64,000 bases of DNA from Artocarpus heterophyllus. Its lineage: Eukaryota; Streptophyta; Magnoliopsida; Rosales; Moraceae. A program made the translations under genes and the position numbers. Shown here piece by piece: positions 11,304 to 22,663 of this stretch. How positions within the stretch are numbered: the first letter of the stretch is position 1; every line of letters starts with the position of its first letter. The notes beneath the pieces are model-generated. The model was given only the letters and a program-made list of their open reading frames with translations. It made no database searches and was not told the DNA's origin. Where the stretch lies: positions 14,823,930 to 14,887,929 of the forward strand of contig CM046345.1 in the NCBI GenBank assembly GCA_025403435.1, written 5' to 3'.

Positions 11304-12304
11304 GGGGAATGTTATAGTTAGACCCTTTAAAAAGGTCTCATCTATAAGACCCTTTTTTTTTCAGCATTGGATTTAATCCAATGGTTTAAAAGCCTCAACT
11401 CCAGCTAATTACAATGGACCCTCCTTTACACAATTAAAGTTAAAATTAAAATTAAAAAACTTACATAATTAACAAAGAAAAAAAAACAAATAAAGGAAAA
11501 AAAATAAAAAACCTCCAGTGGCCACAACAGAGGCCGGAGAAGTACATCGATAGTTGGGCGTGAGGATGGGCGACGGCGGGGGGCATCAACCCAAGCAACC
11601 CACGGAGGAGGAGGTCCACGACCAGGCGACCCAAGGAGGAGGAGCCACTTGCGACCTAGGCGACCTTTGCTACCAACGAAGGAGGACCCTCTCGTGACCT
11701 AGGAGATCGTCGCAACCTACCCACAGAGGAGGACCGTCTCACGACCCAAGCAACCTTCTTGACCCATGGAGGAGGAAGACCGTCTAGCAATCCAACAGAT
11801 TCTGGCGAGGTGCCATAGCCTAGCAGAAACTGATGAGGTGCTATAGGACTTGGTCGCAAGGGTTTGCATCACGATCTTGCTATAGATTACAACCCAGGAT
11901 AGGTTGTTTCCATTATGGTAGTTGAGGCTTGTAGCCCCACCATGGTCGACGTTTGTGATAGGCCCATGATGGTGGATCGCCTCCATCTCTGTTGCTGACC
12001 TAGGCGATGGGTGAGGTGACGGAGGGATGGTCGGAGTGACAGAGGATGTACCTAGTCTTGGGTTGTCGCAGCCGCCAGAGGTGGAGGAGCAGTAGGTGCC
12101 GTGGGCTTTTTATTCAAGTTTTTTTTTTAAATTTTTAAACTTAATTTTTATTTTTTAAAGTGATTTTTGGATTTCAATGATATGGTTTATTTGGTTTATT
12201 TTGGGAATAGTGAGCTTGTTGAGTTTTAAATCATAAAATGTTGATCTAACGAATATAAATGAGTCTTATTGGTGAGAAATTTTTTGGGTCTTACCATAGT
12301 TTTC
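11304..12304. mobile_element. Mutator-like (Pack-MULE-type) non-autonomous element
   Basis: About 100 bases at each end form a degenerate inverted repeat. The left end contains GTTATAGTTAGACCC then TCTCATCTATAAGACC. The right end, read on the other strand, contains AACTATGGTAAGACCC then TCTCACCAATAAGACT. Long terminal inverted repeats are typical of Mutator-like elements. The interior at 11,520-12,110 is strikingly G/C-rich compared with the AT-rich surroundings. It is built of imperfect repeats with GGAGGAGGA and CGACC words, as expected for captured gene sequence, but no protein family is recognisable. No 9-bp target duplication could be fixed. It is nested in the LTR of copia element X. 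Confidence 0.55.
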
Positions 12305-13402
12305 TTTTTATTTTATTATTAAATAATCTTATTATTTGATAATTATATATTAGTTTATAATTTATTTATTTAGAGTGATATTTAATTTATAATTCCATAA
12401 TTTTAAATTAATTAATTAAACCAATAATTCAACTTGTCCAAACAATGTTTACAAGGATAGTGGGAGATTAATGAACCTATAATTTCAAACTCCAATAAAA
12501 CAAATATATTAATTAAACTCTTTAATTAATATATTACTCTCTCATTAATTCCAATGTAACTCTACTAAATACTTAAAATTACACTTTTGAATATTATAGA
12601 TATATAATTACTCATTTCTTAGAGCCGTCTATTTGATATAGCCAGTACTTATAAGTCAATCTTTTATAAATAATTCATAATTAGAGCTAGATAAAAAATC
12701 CGTTAACCTCTATAATTATTTCTTTATCCTTGAGTGTCATCAATTCTCTAATGAATAATAAATTCATGAAATTAATTATGAATTGAGTGCTCTTGTTATT
12801 CAAGCCCTGAATCAATACTCAAGAAAATTATTAGCATTCCTGATTACTGACTCCATTATGCTCTTCCGTAATATAAGGGATAATATTAGATTCTCAAATC
12901 CATACATAAATCCATGAATAAGAGTTTGCTAATAACTCAGGATTAAGATTATCTTATATATGACCATCGGTTGTTGTGATTAGAACTTGCTATATTTAGT
13001 GAAAATTATCAGTCGTTCATATCATACCATATTCTAATCCTACATAATCCCATTATGTGCAGTATACTCATTTAATGACTTACTACATTAACAGTTCGGA
13101 TAAGACCGTTTCATTCTTAATGGAAATGACATGCACTAGTAAGGGTCAATTAAGGATTCCATACTTTAAATGAATAATTAATTATATGTTACTGATCATT
13201 TTATTTATCATCTTTAAATATTATTTTCTTGTATATAACACTTATATATAATATTTAGGATCATGTAGATAATTATAAAATTGTAATGATATTCATAAAG
13301 TATTCAAAATATATACACACAAATATAATAAATAAATTTTCTTTATTTATTTATAAATATGTCATTTACAAAACATATCCTTTAAGGGCTTCTATCCTAA
13401 CA

Positions 13403-14281
13403 ATCTCTCACTTGTCTTAAATCAAATGAGACATGTCTCTTAATCCAAAACCCTCAAGATGCTTCTTGAAAACTTTGATCGGCAAGGTCTTTGTGAATGG
13501 ATCTGCTTGGTTTTCTTCTAACGCAATCTTCAATATAGTCACGTCACCTCTGTTGACTATATCCTAAACCAAATTATACCTTTTCTCTATACACTTTATG
13601 CCCTGGTGGTTTTTAGGTTCTTTAATGTTAGCAATTGCTGTATTGTTGTAATAGTACTGCTTAATCGACTTTTTGATGTCTCGAACAACTTCCAAATTAG
13701 GCAAGAACTTACGGAGCCAGATTGCTACTAATGAGGCTTCACAAGCAACCACATACTCAGCCTCTGTTGTCAAGTTAGAAACACACTTTTGTTTCATACT
13801 CCTCCAAATTGGCTCCATTACTAAGAATGAATACGGAACCTGAGATCGACTTTCGAGCGTTCTGATCCAATTGGAAATTTGAATCTTTGTATCTGTTGAG
13901 AGACAGATTTCCACCAGAAGCTATTCTGGTGCGATGAAAAATAACTCAATATTGATCTCATCATGTCTAGTAGTGTTCAATTTCTCCTTTCGACAACAAC
14001 ATTTTGTTGCGATGTTCCAAGTGCGATGAATTAGGAAGCTATTCTACTTTCCAAAAAATGGTCTGTGAACTTTGTGTCTAGATACTCACCACCTTCTTTC
14101 CGATTGAAGCACCTTAATTTGCTTTCCTAATTGCTTTGTAGCTACCGCTCAGAATACCTTGAATTCTGAAAGTTTTGGATTTCCTTTGCGTTAAGTAAGC
14201 ATAACCGTATATTGAATAATTGTCAATAAATGTGATAAAATATTCATACCCACATCTTGCTTAGAAGTTTAAGGGTCCACA
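13403..14281 (-). pseudogene. Copia element X: integrase piece joined to RNase H
   Basis: Read on the minus strand, the right part (about 13,930-14,280) encodes a decayed integrase core beginning YEYFITFIDNYS. It continues into a degraded copy of the region where an aspartate-containing SDRGGEYL-like motif is expected. It is followed directly by RNase H sequence (KCVSNLTTEAEYVVACEAS) and the C-terminal tail ADPFTKTLPIKVF, ending LRDMSHLI before a stop next to the polypurine tract. The reverse transcriptase between them is missing, so an internal deletion of well over 1 kb occurred. Several stops and frameshifts are present. Translation is not possible across the whole region. Confidence 0.8.
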
Positions 14282-16260
14282 TGTTGGGTAGAACCCAAAA
14301 AAAAGGTAAAGCACAATGGAATAAGGTTTTAAATTTTTCTTAAACTTTTAAGATCCTTCTCATGATGCTGTATAAAATAATTAAATAAAACACAAACTTA
14401 CGGGATTGCAATAGCTCTGAATGATCAAGTATTCTAAAACTTTCAGATCTTCCTTGCTATTCTCCTCGTTCTGGATCAACTGGTGTCTAGGAACTGGTGA
14501 GATTTCTTTAAAATTCCATTTCATATCTCCTTCCAACTTCTTCTTGGTAGAAGTTCTTTAAAGATTTAAAGAGGAGAACAATAAGAACACTAGATGGAGG
14601 CCAGAGAAAAGTCTGCAGAAAATAAAACTTCCAAGGTCTATTTATAGATATATTGGCTCGGTGGTTAGAATAGAGTCTCTAGATAGATTTTGTTAGAGAA
14701 AATCACACCCATCACTAGGGTGGTTAAGAGTGACCTGTCACCTCTCCATTAGGAGAATAGCATGTGTCCCAACTACCTGACTCAATGTGAATCTATATCC
14801 ATCGAGTATATGTTCGCGATCCGATTTTGGTCCAAACTAAGATATTATTTATTTTAACTTTTAAAGTAAATATCTTCCTTATTTTTACAATAATTTATAT
14901 TATATCATATAATAAATAATTGTTATGGAGAATCTATTTCAACTTTTGAAAAAGATATTTTCCACACTTTGGAAAAAACCATATCTCATAAAATCATGGC
15001 ATATGTTTGAATCTACAAATCATGAAACCATGCCACGTGTACTCCCAAAGTGCCCATGTGGCGCCACACACAGTGCAAATGATGTACTATGTGAATTTTT
15101 AATTCTGCTCCTACAAATTAAAATTAATCCAAGAAATTTCTATTGACCCATCAAAAAGAATGTTATGGAGCTAGCAAGGGGATCCAAAGGACACATATAA
15201 TTTAAGCTCTAATAATTATTTATAATTTAATTACCTCATATATAACTTAATAATAATTGTTAACTTTAGTTTGCGCCACTATCAAAACCAAAGCTGCACT
15301 ATTATATTATCTATATAATTATAAGGAACCTTAAACAATAAAGGTTGACAATAAGGTTGTTCATTGATATAATAATTTGCTATAAGATAATACCCTCCAC
15401 CATTATATTTATAATTAGAGCTAGGTTTATAGCTTTTCTTTGCAACTTTTCTAATTACTTCTTTGTCTACAAGTTCTGTAAATTTTCTAATTGATGACAT
15501 TTTTATTAACAAATCATAAATGAGGATTTTGGGTAATGTTCGATATCCCATATCAAATAGCGAGATCTCTACATCCAAGTTCCCAAATCAATACTAATGA
15601 GAATGTTATCTTAACATCTTATCTAGTAGGAGTTGTGGAATCTATATCTGTGAGTAATGTTCTCAGCTGCCTATATTACTATGCCTCCAATATACTTAGT
15701 TTTTGTTTGTGTATTAATAGATCTTACCCATTGGCAATCAAAAGACATAATAAGTAGATGAAAGTCCACTAATTACCTAAGTATTATGGTATGATCTATA
15801 AACTAAGCAATAGAGATAGAATTCTATCTTCTCATTACAGAATTCCATAAGAAATTGAATTCTATCTTGGTCCAGGTTTCAAATGTTCTAAACACACTAA
15901 TTTCTCTATTGAGTAATTACTATTACTATAATCCAGATAAGATCATTCCACCAAACTAGGAAGAGACGATATCACAATCTTAAGCAAGATAAAATGTCTA
16001 GCTTTATCTATAGATTGTAAACTAATGTTTATATTAAGCACATATAACTACATCTTATATATTATGAACAGTTCACATACATGATGATGGACTTTTATAA
16101 GTATTGAAACCTTTATGATATTTGTATGTGCACATATATCGCCATATATATATATTATGGAGAACAACGAGGAATAATATTTATTAATAATGCAATATTA
16201 TATTTCTCATAAGGTCTGATTAGGATAAAATGACATGTTTTAAAAATACAAATTCTAACA
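14282..16260 (-). mobile_element. LTR of a second copia element (Y), nested in element X
   Basis: The sequence starts TGTTGGGTAGAAC and ends ATTCTAACA, so it has TG...CA ends with a short inverted match. It is followed by a polypurine-like ATCTTTCACTTATG and by copia pol C-terminal sequence. That order makes it the 3' LTR of a minus-strand element. A TATA-like ATAAATAGAC on the minus strand lies near 14,640. It interrupts the integrase remnant of element X at 14,281, so Y inserted after X. The rest of Y is not in the window. The open frames inside (for example 15,282-15,578) resemble nothing known. Confidence 0.6.
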
Positions 16261-16430
16261 ATCTTTCACTTATGTTAAAGCATAACTGACATCTCTTGAA
16301 TACCTATACCTTTTAGTTGGCCCTCAAAACCTTTTGTCAATAAAGTTTCTGCAAATAGATCAACCAGGTTGTTCTCCAAACCAAACTTATAAACTGTTAC
16401 GTCACTCTACTAGACTATCTTTCTATGTGT
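16261..16430 (-). pseudogene. C-terminal tail of copia pol, element Y
   Basis: Minus-strand translation gives NLVDLFAETLLTKGFEGQL and then GIGIQEM before a stop beside the polypurine tract. This is the usual C-terminus of copia polyproteins, where the motif is NLADPFTK followed by GL..RDM. The reading frame ends in unrelated sequence at about 16,430, so the element is truncated. The sequence differs from the tail of element X, so X and Y are different families. Confidence 0.7.
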
Positions 16431-16547
16431 CACATCGCTCCAAATTAACAATCTGTCAATTTTTTAAAAAATTAATTTTTAAAACTACGTGCATTTATAT
16501 AAAGATTGTTTTTAATAGGGTCATCCACCACAAATTGAGATACATAT

Positions 16548-16708
16548 GGTGTTTGGTTAGTGGTGGAAACCATTGGTGGGAAACTTTTTTACTGTAGCAT
16601 GTGAGAGCTTTACACTGTAGCAAATTTTTTTCTTTTTACTGTAGCTTATGAGAGCTTTACACTATTTATAATTAAGTTTATGGTGTAAACCACCCTTAGC
16701 CAAACACA
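16548..16708. mobile_element. MITE containing a tandem TGTAGC..GAGAGCTTTACACT motif
   Basis: The ends are GGTGTTTGGTTAGTGGTGG and CCACCCTTAGCCAAACACA, an imperfect inverted repeat of about 20 bases. Inside, the motif ACTGTAGCATGTGAGAGCTT occurs twice in tandem. The same internal motif recurs at 23,309-23,400 and 63,880-64,000, so it marks a dispersed family. Confidence 0.65.
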
Positions 16709-16979
16709 ATATTACTTAAGCAAATATATTTGGGAAAAAAAAATAGAAAAAGAAGATGTACACAAAAGATTCATAGAAAAGCAAAATTAAAATACAAAAA
16801 GTAAAAGAAAAAGAAAATGAACCTCACATGCCGTCGAAGTTCGTGCTATAGAACTAGATATAATTGTAAATAAAAAGGAATGAAATTAATTTAAGCAAAA
16901 GTTCAAACAATATTACTAACTACATTAATAGAAATTGTTCGCAACTGAGAAGATATTTAATCCTAAGCATCAAATTGTA

Positions 16980-17522
16980 GGGTCAGTTTGGTAAATGGAT
17001 TCGAATTAGTGATTTAATTTGAGTTAGTATGATTTGAATTAGGATTTGAGTTAGTAATTTGAATTGTTATTCGAATTGACGTTTGGATGGGCATTTAAGT
17101 TTTAATCTGAGTATGGAATAAAATTGAAATTTGTGTTTGGAGAGGTAGTGAAGATAGTTTTTGATTTATTAATAAATCTACTAAAATCTTAATGTTAATG
17201 ATCTTAAAAAATATGCAATATGGATCTTGATTTATTCCTCTCTTCATTAGGAACACAGTGAAAAAAGAATAATCTCAATTGGATATCAAATGAAGAAGTT
17301 ATGATTTTTTTTCCTCAAATATAAGAGAGAATTTTAGTTTTTCTTATAGCAAAGATATCTGAGTATCAAAAGTTTAAGGGGATGAGAATTCTGAAAACTT
17401 GGATTCTTGATACTCAAATGATTTGGATTTTGAGGGAAACAAACATGTATCTGAAGGATTCTTGATATTCGAATCCAATTTGAATTCATTGAGTTCAAAA
17501 AATACATAAACAAAACATACCT
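16980..17522. mobile_element. Insertion present in copy A and absent from copy B
   Basis: Copy B reads straight through AAACTGTAATTATTTATTT at 55,142-55,160, while copy A is interrupted between AAATTGTA and AATTATTTATTT. The inserted sequence starts GGGTCAGTTTGGTAAATGG. Read from the other end, it starts AAGGTATGTTTTGTTTATG, a loose inverted match. It has no coding capacity. I infer a MITE-sized DNA transposon that inserted after the segmental duplication, or an exact loss from copy B. Confidence 0.7.
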
Positions 17523-20138
17523 TAATTATTTATTTATATATTTATATCTCTTTTTATTTATTTATTTACCTTATCATACTCTTCACTATTCCTTACCCAA
17601 TTAATGCGCAGTCTAGTCCAACACCCAAAAAGGATGTTGGGTGTATTTTCCAGGCAAATTCAAAACAGCGGTTTTGATTAAAGTAGCAAGTATTAAAGAA
17701 GAATAAGGATTAAGGAATACCTTCAATCTTGTTTGTGGAAACCTATGTATAGCCGCTTGCAAAGCTTCAATCTCCCAAATAAAATTAAAAATTAAAATAA
17801 ATCTAAAATATCTCTACTAAATATGTGGCTGTGAAGCTTACGAAGATATACCAAACAAGAAAGACTTGAATACTTTTCCAAAAATTAGACAATAAAATAA
17901 GAAAGAAAGACTTGAATTATTTTAAGAGAATTGAATTACAACACGACATTGCATTGACTTAAAACTTTTGGTGTTCTTTTGTCTTGGTCTTCATTGGAGG
18001 CTTTCAACACGGCATTGCACTTTTGTAGTTCCTCAAAAAAGCTTTCATTGTTGTACTACCGTATACCAAATGCTTAAGATGATTGAATTTTAGTGCCCCA
18101 AATAGTGTCTTATTAATCTTCTAATGACATATCATTTAAAAAGTTTAAAGTAGTGTTCAATTAATTTTATACATGCTTTTTATTTAATGATATCATATAA
18201 TATGATTGATTGAACATCAATTGAGACATCAAAAATTTAATGGAGGATTTGAATCCTACGCAAAGAGTCAAGTTGCACAAAATTAAAAAGAGAAGTCTGT
18301 TATATGACAAACAGGCACAAAAACTAAAGAGAATTAGAGGCAAATGCACAAGACATGAACATACAAGCTAACACAATCTCTATTTATTGGTTAAAAATCA
18401 TAAGTAGAGTTAATAGGAGAAGAACAAGTTACATATTAAATACACATTAAGAAAGGAAAGAGAGATAATACACAATATTAAGAGAGGAATTATAAAAAGA
18501 TAGTTTGGACTAAATGAGAGATCATGTGTATATAGGCTATAGCATATCAAGTTGTGGCATCCATATTAATTGATTTAAAACTTGCCCCCCGGGATGTCGA
18601 CCGCACAACAAATGTTTTTTTTTAAACCTTACTAGAAAAATCTAGTGGGAAAAAATGCTAATGAAGAAAAAAAAAGAGCATGTTTCGTAGGATCTTTACT
18701 TGAAACTTCTCGTGAAAATTTTTTATAGGAAATTCTGATAAGACAAAACCTAAGCCAAGAAAAAAGAAATACATTATGCAATAGCTCCTCTCATATCATG
18801 TATTTTCCTCAGTAGTTTTAACAAAAATCTCTAAGTCGACACATACTAATCTTGTACACAAATTTTTCAAATATAGCTACAAGAGGGGCCTCTGTAAACA
18901 TATTTGTCAAGCTATCACTAGAATTTATTTGATTGATTCCTGTATCTCCTTTCCTATGGAGTTTATGTATGAAAAAGAACTTTGGTGAAATGTGTTTGTC
19001 TCCTTAATTTGGGTTATACAGGTTCCAATCCCCTTCTATCACACCATCAGATTACCATTAATGAATAAATGATCATATATTTCTCAAATGTGTTCGACTA
19101 GACATCCCAGTTTTACTCATTCTAGAATTGTCTCATGAGTGCCAATATTTCAACATAATTAAAAAAATGTGATCATTTACTTTATAAAGTACCCAAGATA
19201 TAGCGGTTACACCATGTAATCTATTTACAAATATTCAACATCTGCCTATCAAATCAAATTAAGGGTAAACATGGACATGTTTACTCGTCGCAACTTGCAA
19301 GGACGAGCAGTCAGAACTTATCACAAGCATGGCAATTAAAGTAATACTTGAACGTTAAGAAGCTTATTTGTAGTCATATTTGGTTTTTTTTTATTACCTT
19401 TCCTTTTTCCTATATGGTTTTTGGCAAAGGAAACATATAATCACATTCATATAGCAATCGTTCACATTTTGGTATACTATATCAGCAGTTTCTGGTTTAT
19501 TCTGATTTGAATCAGACATACAAGTTCCAACTTAGCCCAACTAAAGCTGCAATATCTGATCCTGTAATTTCACAGGAATTATATATCCATTTGGAAACTT
19601 GGTTGAAACAAAAGGTTTCAACCTAAAACGCTATAACAGTTTAAATTTTATGAGAGAAACACTATAAAAAAAAATTTTAGAGCCAAAACTTTTTGGTTCA
19701 AACTAATTTCCCAAACAAGCTATATATGTTGTTATCATCTAAATGAACAACAAAAAAGTAAACTAAGTTACATTTTCAAGGCAAGCTTCGCATCACTTTG
19801 CGAGTTCACTTGTGATTTTTCATAGAATGGGATTGCAAAACTGCAGCAATTGTAGTTTAATTTATCTTTTGTTGGAGTTTTTTTTTTATCCTATCTTTTG
19901 TAAGAGTCACACATGCTAAATTTGTAACATATTCTCCGTTCACGGCATGAAAAAGATCATAGTTTATTCAGTAGTTTTAGCATAATTTTTTCTCTAGATT
20001 AAATGTTCATGAAAAAACTATTGAAAGAAGATTGAGTTTTCCATGCAAGAGAGTAGGCGCAAAGACTAGAAGTGATACCAAAATTATACTTGGATTGCAT
20101 GTTTCAACATGTTTTTTCGCATTATGGAATGTTCAAGT
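17523..20138. other. Spacer between duplication block start and orphan ABC exon
   Basis: No intact gene is seen. The sequence closely matches 55,145-57,743. Around 17,600-17,780 there is a block that resembles 9,070-9,300, with a possible but unidentified coding remnant on the minus strand. The part at 18,550-19,300 has the look of an old retroelement remnant, but I could not assign any domain. A MITE lies at 19,590-19,716. Confidence 0.5.
19590..19716. mobile_element. Short MITE with TTTGGAAAC...GTTTCCCAAAC-type ends
   Basis: The left end TTTGGAAACTTGGTTGAAAC pairs imperfectly with the right end GTTCAAACTAATTTCCCAAA. The interior contains TATGAGAGAAACACTATA. The same element is at 57,222-57,347 at the corresponding position, so it predates the segmental duplication. 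A related copy lies within an ABCB27-like intron at 60,048-60,171. Confidence 0.6.
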
Positions 20139-20342
20139 TTAGATTTCTGATTTGGTCCCCTGTAGTTGCCTTTTAACTAGTGCAGTGTAGACACCGTTCT
20201 TGGAGAGGAGGTCTTCATGAGTGCCACTCTCAACTATCAGTCCATCAGAAACAGCTGCCACGGTGTCTGCAGTTTTAACCGTCGATAGCCTATGAGCTAT
20301 GGCGAGACCGATCCTTCCTTTCATTAGAGAATCCATGGCATC
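20139..20342 (-). pseudogene. Orphan last exon of an ABCB27/ALS1-type transporter
   Basis: This single exon encodes the end of the nucleotide-binding domain of a half-size ABC transporter: [10 protein letters not shown], the H-loop (AIAHRLSTV), [31 protein letters not shown], and the tail [11 protein letters not shown] before TAA. It corresponds to the last exon at 57,744-57,920. It keeps nine residues lost there, but GRIGLAIAH replaces the conserved GRTVLVIAH. An acceptor AG precedes it, yet no other transporter exon is found upstream to 24 kb. It is a duplicated orphan exon. ALS1 acts in the tonoplast; this piece alone cannot. Confidence 0.88.
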
Positions 20343-21204
20343 CTATGCAAAAAGGCCAGTACCACCCACATTTGCACAATAGATAATATTTAATAAAATA
20401 AAATAAATTATTTTTGATAAGATAATAATTTTCTGGAACATCTTTGTTAAATTTAAAACATTATTCAAAAAAATTAAGGATAATTTTTTTTTTTGTCCCT
20501 CGAATTTTGATTACTTCGTGATCTTGCCCTCTAAACTTTAAAAACTAATATGCGCATCCGTTGAACTTTATAATGTTAGTAAGAATATCCCTCGAACTTT
20601 AAAACGTTAACTAAAATGTTATTTAAACAACATTTCGAAGAAGCAACAAAAGTCAAGCACAAATAAAAAGCAACAAAAGTAGTTATTCATTTATTTGAAA
20701 AAATTTATTTCATTATCGAGCTTTTTTCTTTTACATTTTCTATACTTTTTTTTGTATCATCATTCTTTTTTGTTATTTTATTTTTCTCAATTATAATATT
20801 TTTCTTCGTCCGAATTGTTCTAGACATTTTTGCTATTTTCTTAATCTTTATCCTTATTTTTTTGCCTTTATTACTTTTTTTTTAGTATCTCTTTTCTTTT
20901 TGGGTCAAGCTAGAAAGATGATGGCAAAAATAATACAGCATAACTGAAGTAACAAAAAAGAAGAAAAATGAGGGAAAATCTGCTGGAAGAGATGTATGCA
21001 TCTTCATAAAACAAAGAAACCCTCCCTAATTATTCATCAGGAAAAGAAATGAAAAGAAAATCTGCTTAATTTTCGACAGCTATATAAAATTCTACTCAGT
21101 TTTCACTACGTGTAGAGACAACTTTTCATGATTCTTGTTATTATGCATAGTGGCGGAGCTAGAAATTTTTTTTTCAATAGGGACATAAGTTGAACCAAAA
21201 TTCA

Positions 21205-21235
<31 letters not shown>

Positions 21236-21930
21236 CACAATTTAAATCTATAATTTTTTTAAACCCTTGGTTTCTATTTTCTTTTTTCAATCTATTTTTA
21301 CCTTTTATTCCTTCTTCCAAATGAACCAAAACTCCAGTAGAATTTAATTCACTTTTTGAAATTTATGTCTAAAAAAAATAAATTTCTATAGTAGTGTAGT
21401 TAATTTTTACTTTATTGATATTTTTAGTTCAAACTACTAGTATATTAAAAGTCAAAATTTAAGGTGTGATCTAAATTTTCAAAAGCTTTTATAAAATATC
21501 AGTGTACATACAATTAAAATTTGGGATATAATATAAAATATTGAAACATATATAAAATACTATAATTAAAAAATTTCCAAGGGCAAATTAAAAGTAAAAA
21601 TTACAAGAAATTCTTTTTAGGGATTAAGGTGCAAAAGAGCCCATTGGGCCTAAGGGGAGCTGCCCCGGGCCTAAAGCTGCTCCGCCCATGAATACACACG
21701 TATATAAATCCCATTTGAGAAATACAAAGAAGACAAAAACAAAAAGAGGTTGAATAAAGAAAAGGAAAAAAGAGTAAATTAGACCATCATTAGCTTGGAA
21801 TAAAAATAAATAGACCAAAATATAGCAGTGTTTTGTAAATTGCCTACTTAAATTAATATAAAATTTATTTTTTTATAAAATGACGCTAAGAGAATTACGA
21901 AATAGCAGAGATAGAACAAAAAATAACAAT
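20343..21930. other. AT-rich spacer without genes
   Basis: Nothing gene-like is supported. There are long T-rich runs (20,480-20,900) and an A run passing into an AC repeat at 21,203-21,239. A short phrase at 21,640-21,690 has G/C-rich GGGCC words like those in some repeats. I see no exon of the ABC transporter here, although the orphan last exon would require one. Confidence 0.55.
21220..21239. repeat. AC dinucleotide microsatellite after an A run
   Basis: About ten AC units directly follow a run of about 17 A. The site looks like a decayed poly-A tail or simple repeat, in intergenic DNA. Confidence 0.8.
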
Positions 21931-22005
21931 GAGAAGAAGAAGAAGGAGAAGAAGAAGAAGAAGAAGAAGAAGAAGAAGAAGAAGAAGAAGAAGAAGAAGA
22001 AGAAA
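21931..22005. repeat. GAA trinucleotide microsatellite
   Basis: About 75 bases consist almost only of GAA/AAG units, with one GGA interruption near the start. The tract is purine-only on this strand. Long tracts of this kind can form triplex DNA and are length-polymorphic, so it is a likely marker. Confidence 0.92.
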
Positions 22006-22065
22006 ATGGGGTAAAATTAAAAATTTAAGTGTTTAACAAGAGCACGTGATTTCAAAAATGCTCTG

Positions 22066-22663
22066 TGTTGATGGGCAAAACTCGTCTAACAAGATTCTCT
22101 CGATTCCTCACTCTGATAATCATTCTCGAACAAAGTAATTAAAGCGGAAAAGTTAATAATAGAAAGAACACAAGAATTTTAGAGTGGTTCATCTCAATTG
22201 AAGGCTACATTCACTATGGGTTTTTCTCGTGTGGTAGGGTTTCACTATGAGAAAAAATGAATAGAAAGGGTTTGTGCCAAAAATTAGACTTAGGTTGTCC
22301 TCAAGAACTGGCCTCTATTTATAGTATACAGGATGGCTAATACCTTACTCCTTAAGCATTTTTTAAATTCAAATACAACATAATCTCATCTTCTATTGGT
22401 TAGACCTCATCACCGTGGTCTCTTATTGGCTTTATCCTTTATAAGTATCTTATATTCGGTTGATTTTGACCAGCTTGAGTACTTATCGTCATCTTAGAGA
22501 TCTTTCAATTTATACACTGATGTAAATAGACTATTTTGCCCTTCTCGGGTATTACCTCTGAAAAAAGCTTCTAGAACATAGAGAGGCAAAATGGGCCAAG
22601 ACCAACCTCGGGCCTTTCTGGGCCCAATACTCAATCAGGCCCAACTCGATGACCAGACAACAC
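22066..22663 (-). mobile_element. Probable solo LTR, 0.6 kb
   Basis: The sequence starts TGTTGATGGGC and ends CCAGACAACA, giving TG...CA ends with TGTTG/CAACA inverted termini. Flanking five-base words CTCTG and CTATG agree at four positions, as a mutated target duplication would. A TATA-like ACTATAAATAGAGG is present on the minus strand near 22,310, typical of an LTR promoter. No internal retroelement sequence or partner LTR is adjacent. Confidence 0.55.

Larger units (their letters stand above)
10673..14281 (-). mobile_element. Truncated Ty1-copia element X (LTR plus 3' part of pol)
   Basis: An LTR ends at 13,402 with TCCTAACA, directly followed by a polypurine tract that reads AAGTGAGAGAT on the minus strand. 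The pol remnant is next to it, so this is the 3' LTR of a minus-strand element. The left LTR end is uncertain; TGTGTGGATA at 10,673 is a plausible start. A TATA-like ATAAATAG on the minus strand lies near 10,885. A Mutator-like element sits within the LTR, and the LTR of element Y interrupts the internal part at 14,282. No matching 5' LTR was found. Confidence 0.6.
16772..20342. repeat. Segmental duplication copy A, second block
   Basis: This block matches 54,942-57,920 in the same orientation. It begins with AGAAAAGCAAAATTAA in both copies. It ends exactly at the intron/exon border of the ABCB27-like last exon: exon sequence and the terminal AG are shared, but the upstream introns are unrelated. 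A 0.54-kb insertion at 16,980-17,522 is present only here. Confidence 0.88.

Noticed and set aside
18550..19300. Possible old retroelement in the shared spacer
   Set aside because: Some phrases look like copia pol on the minus strand, but no catalytic motif can be read in any frame in either copy.
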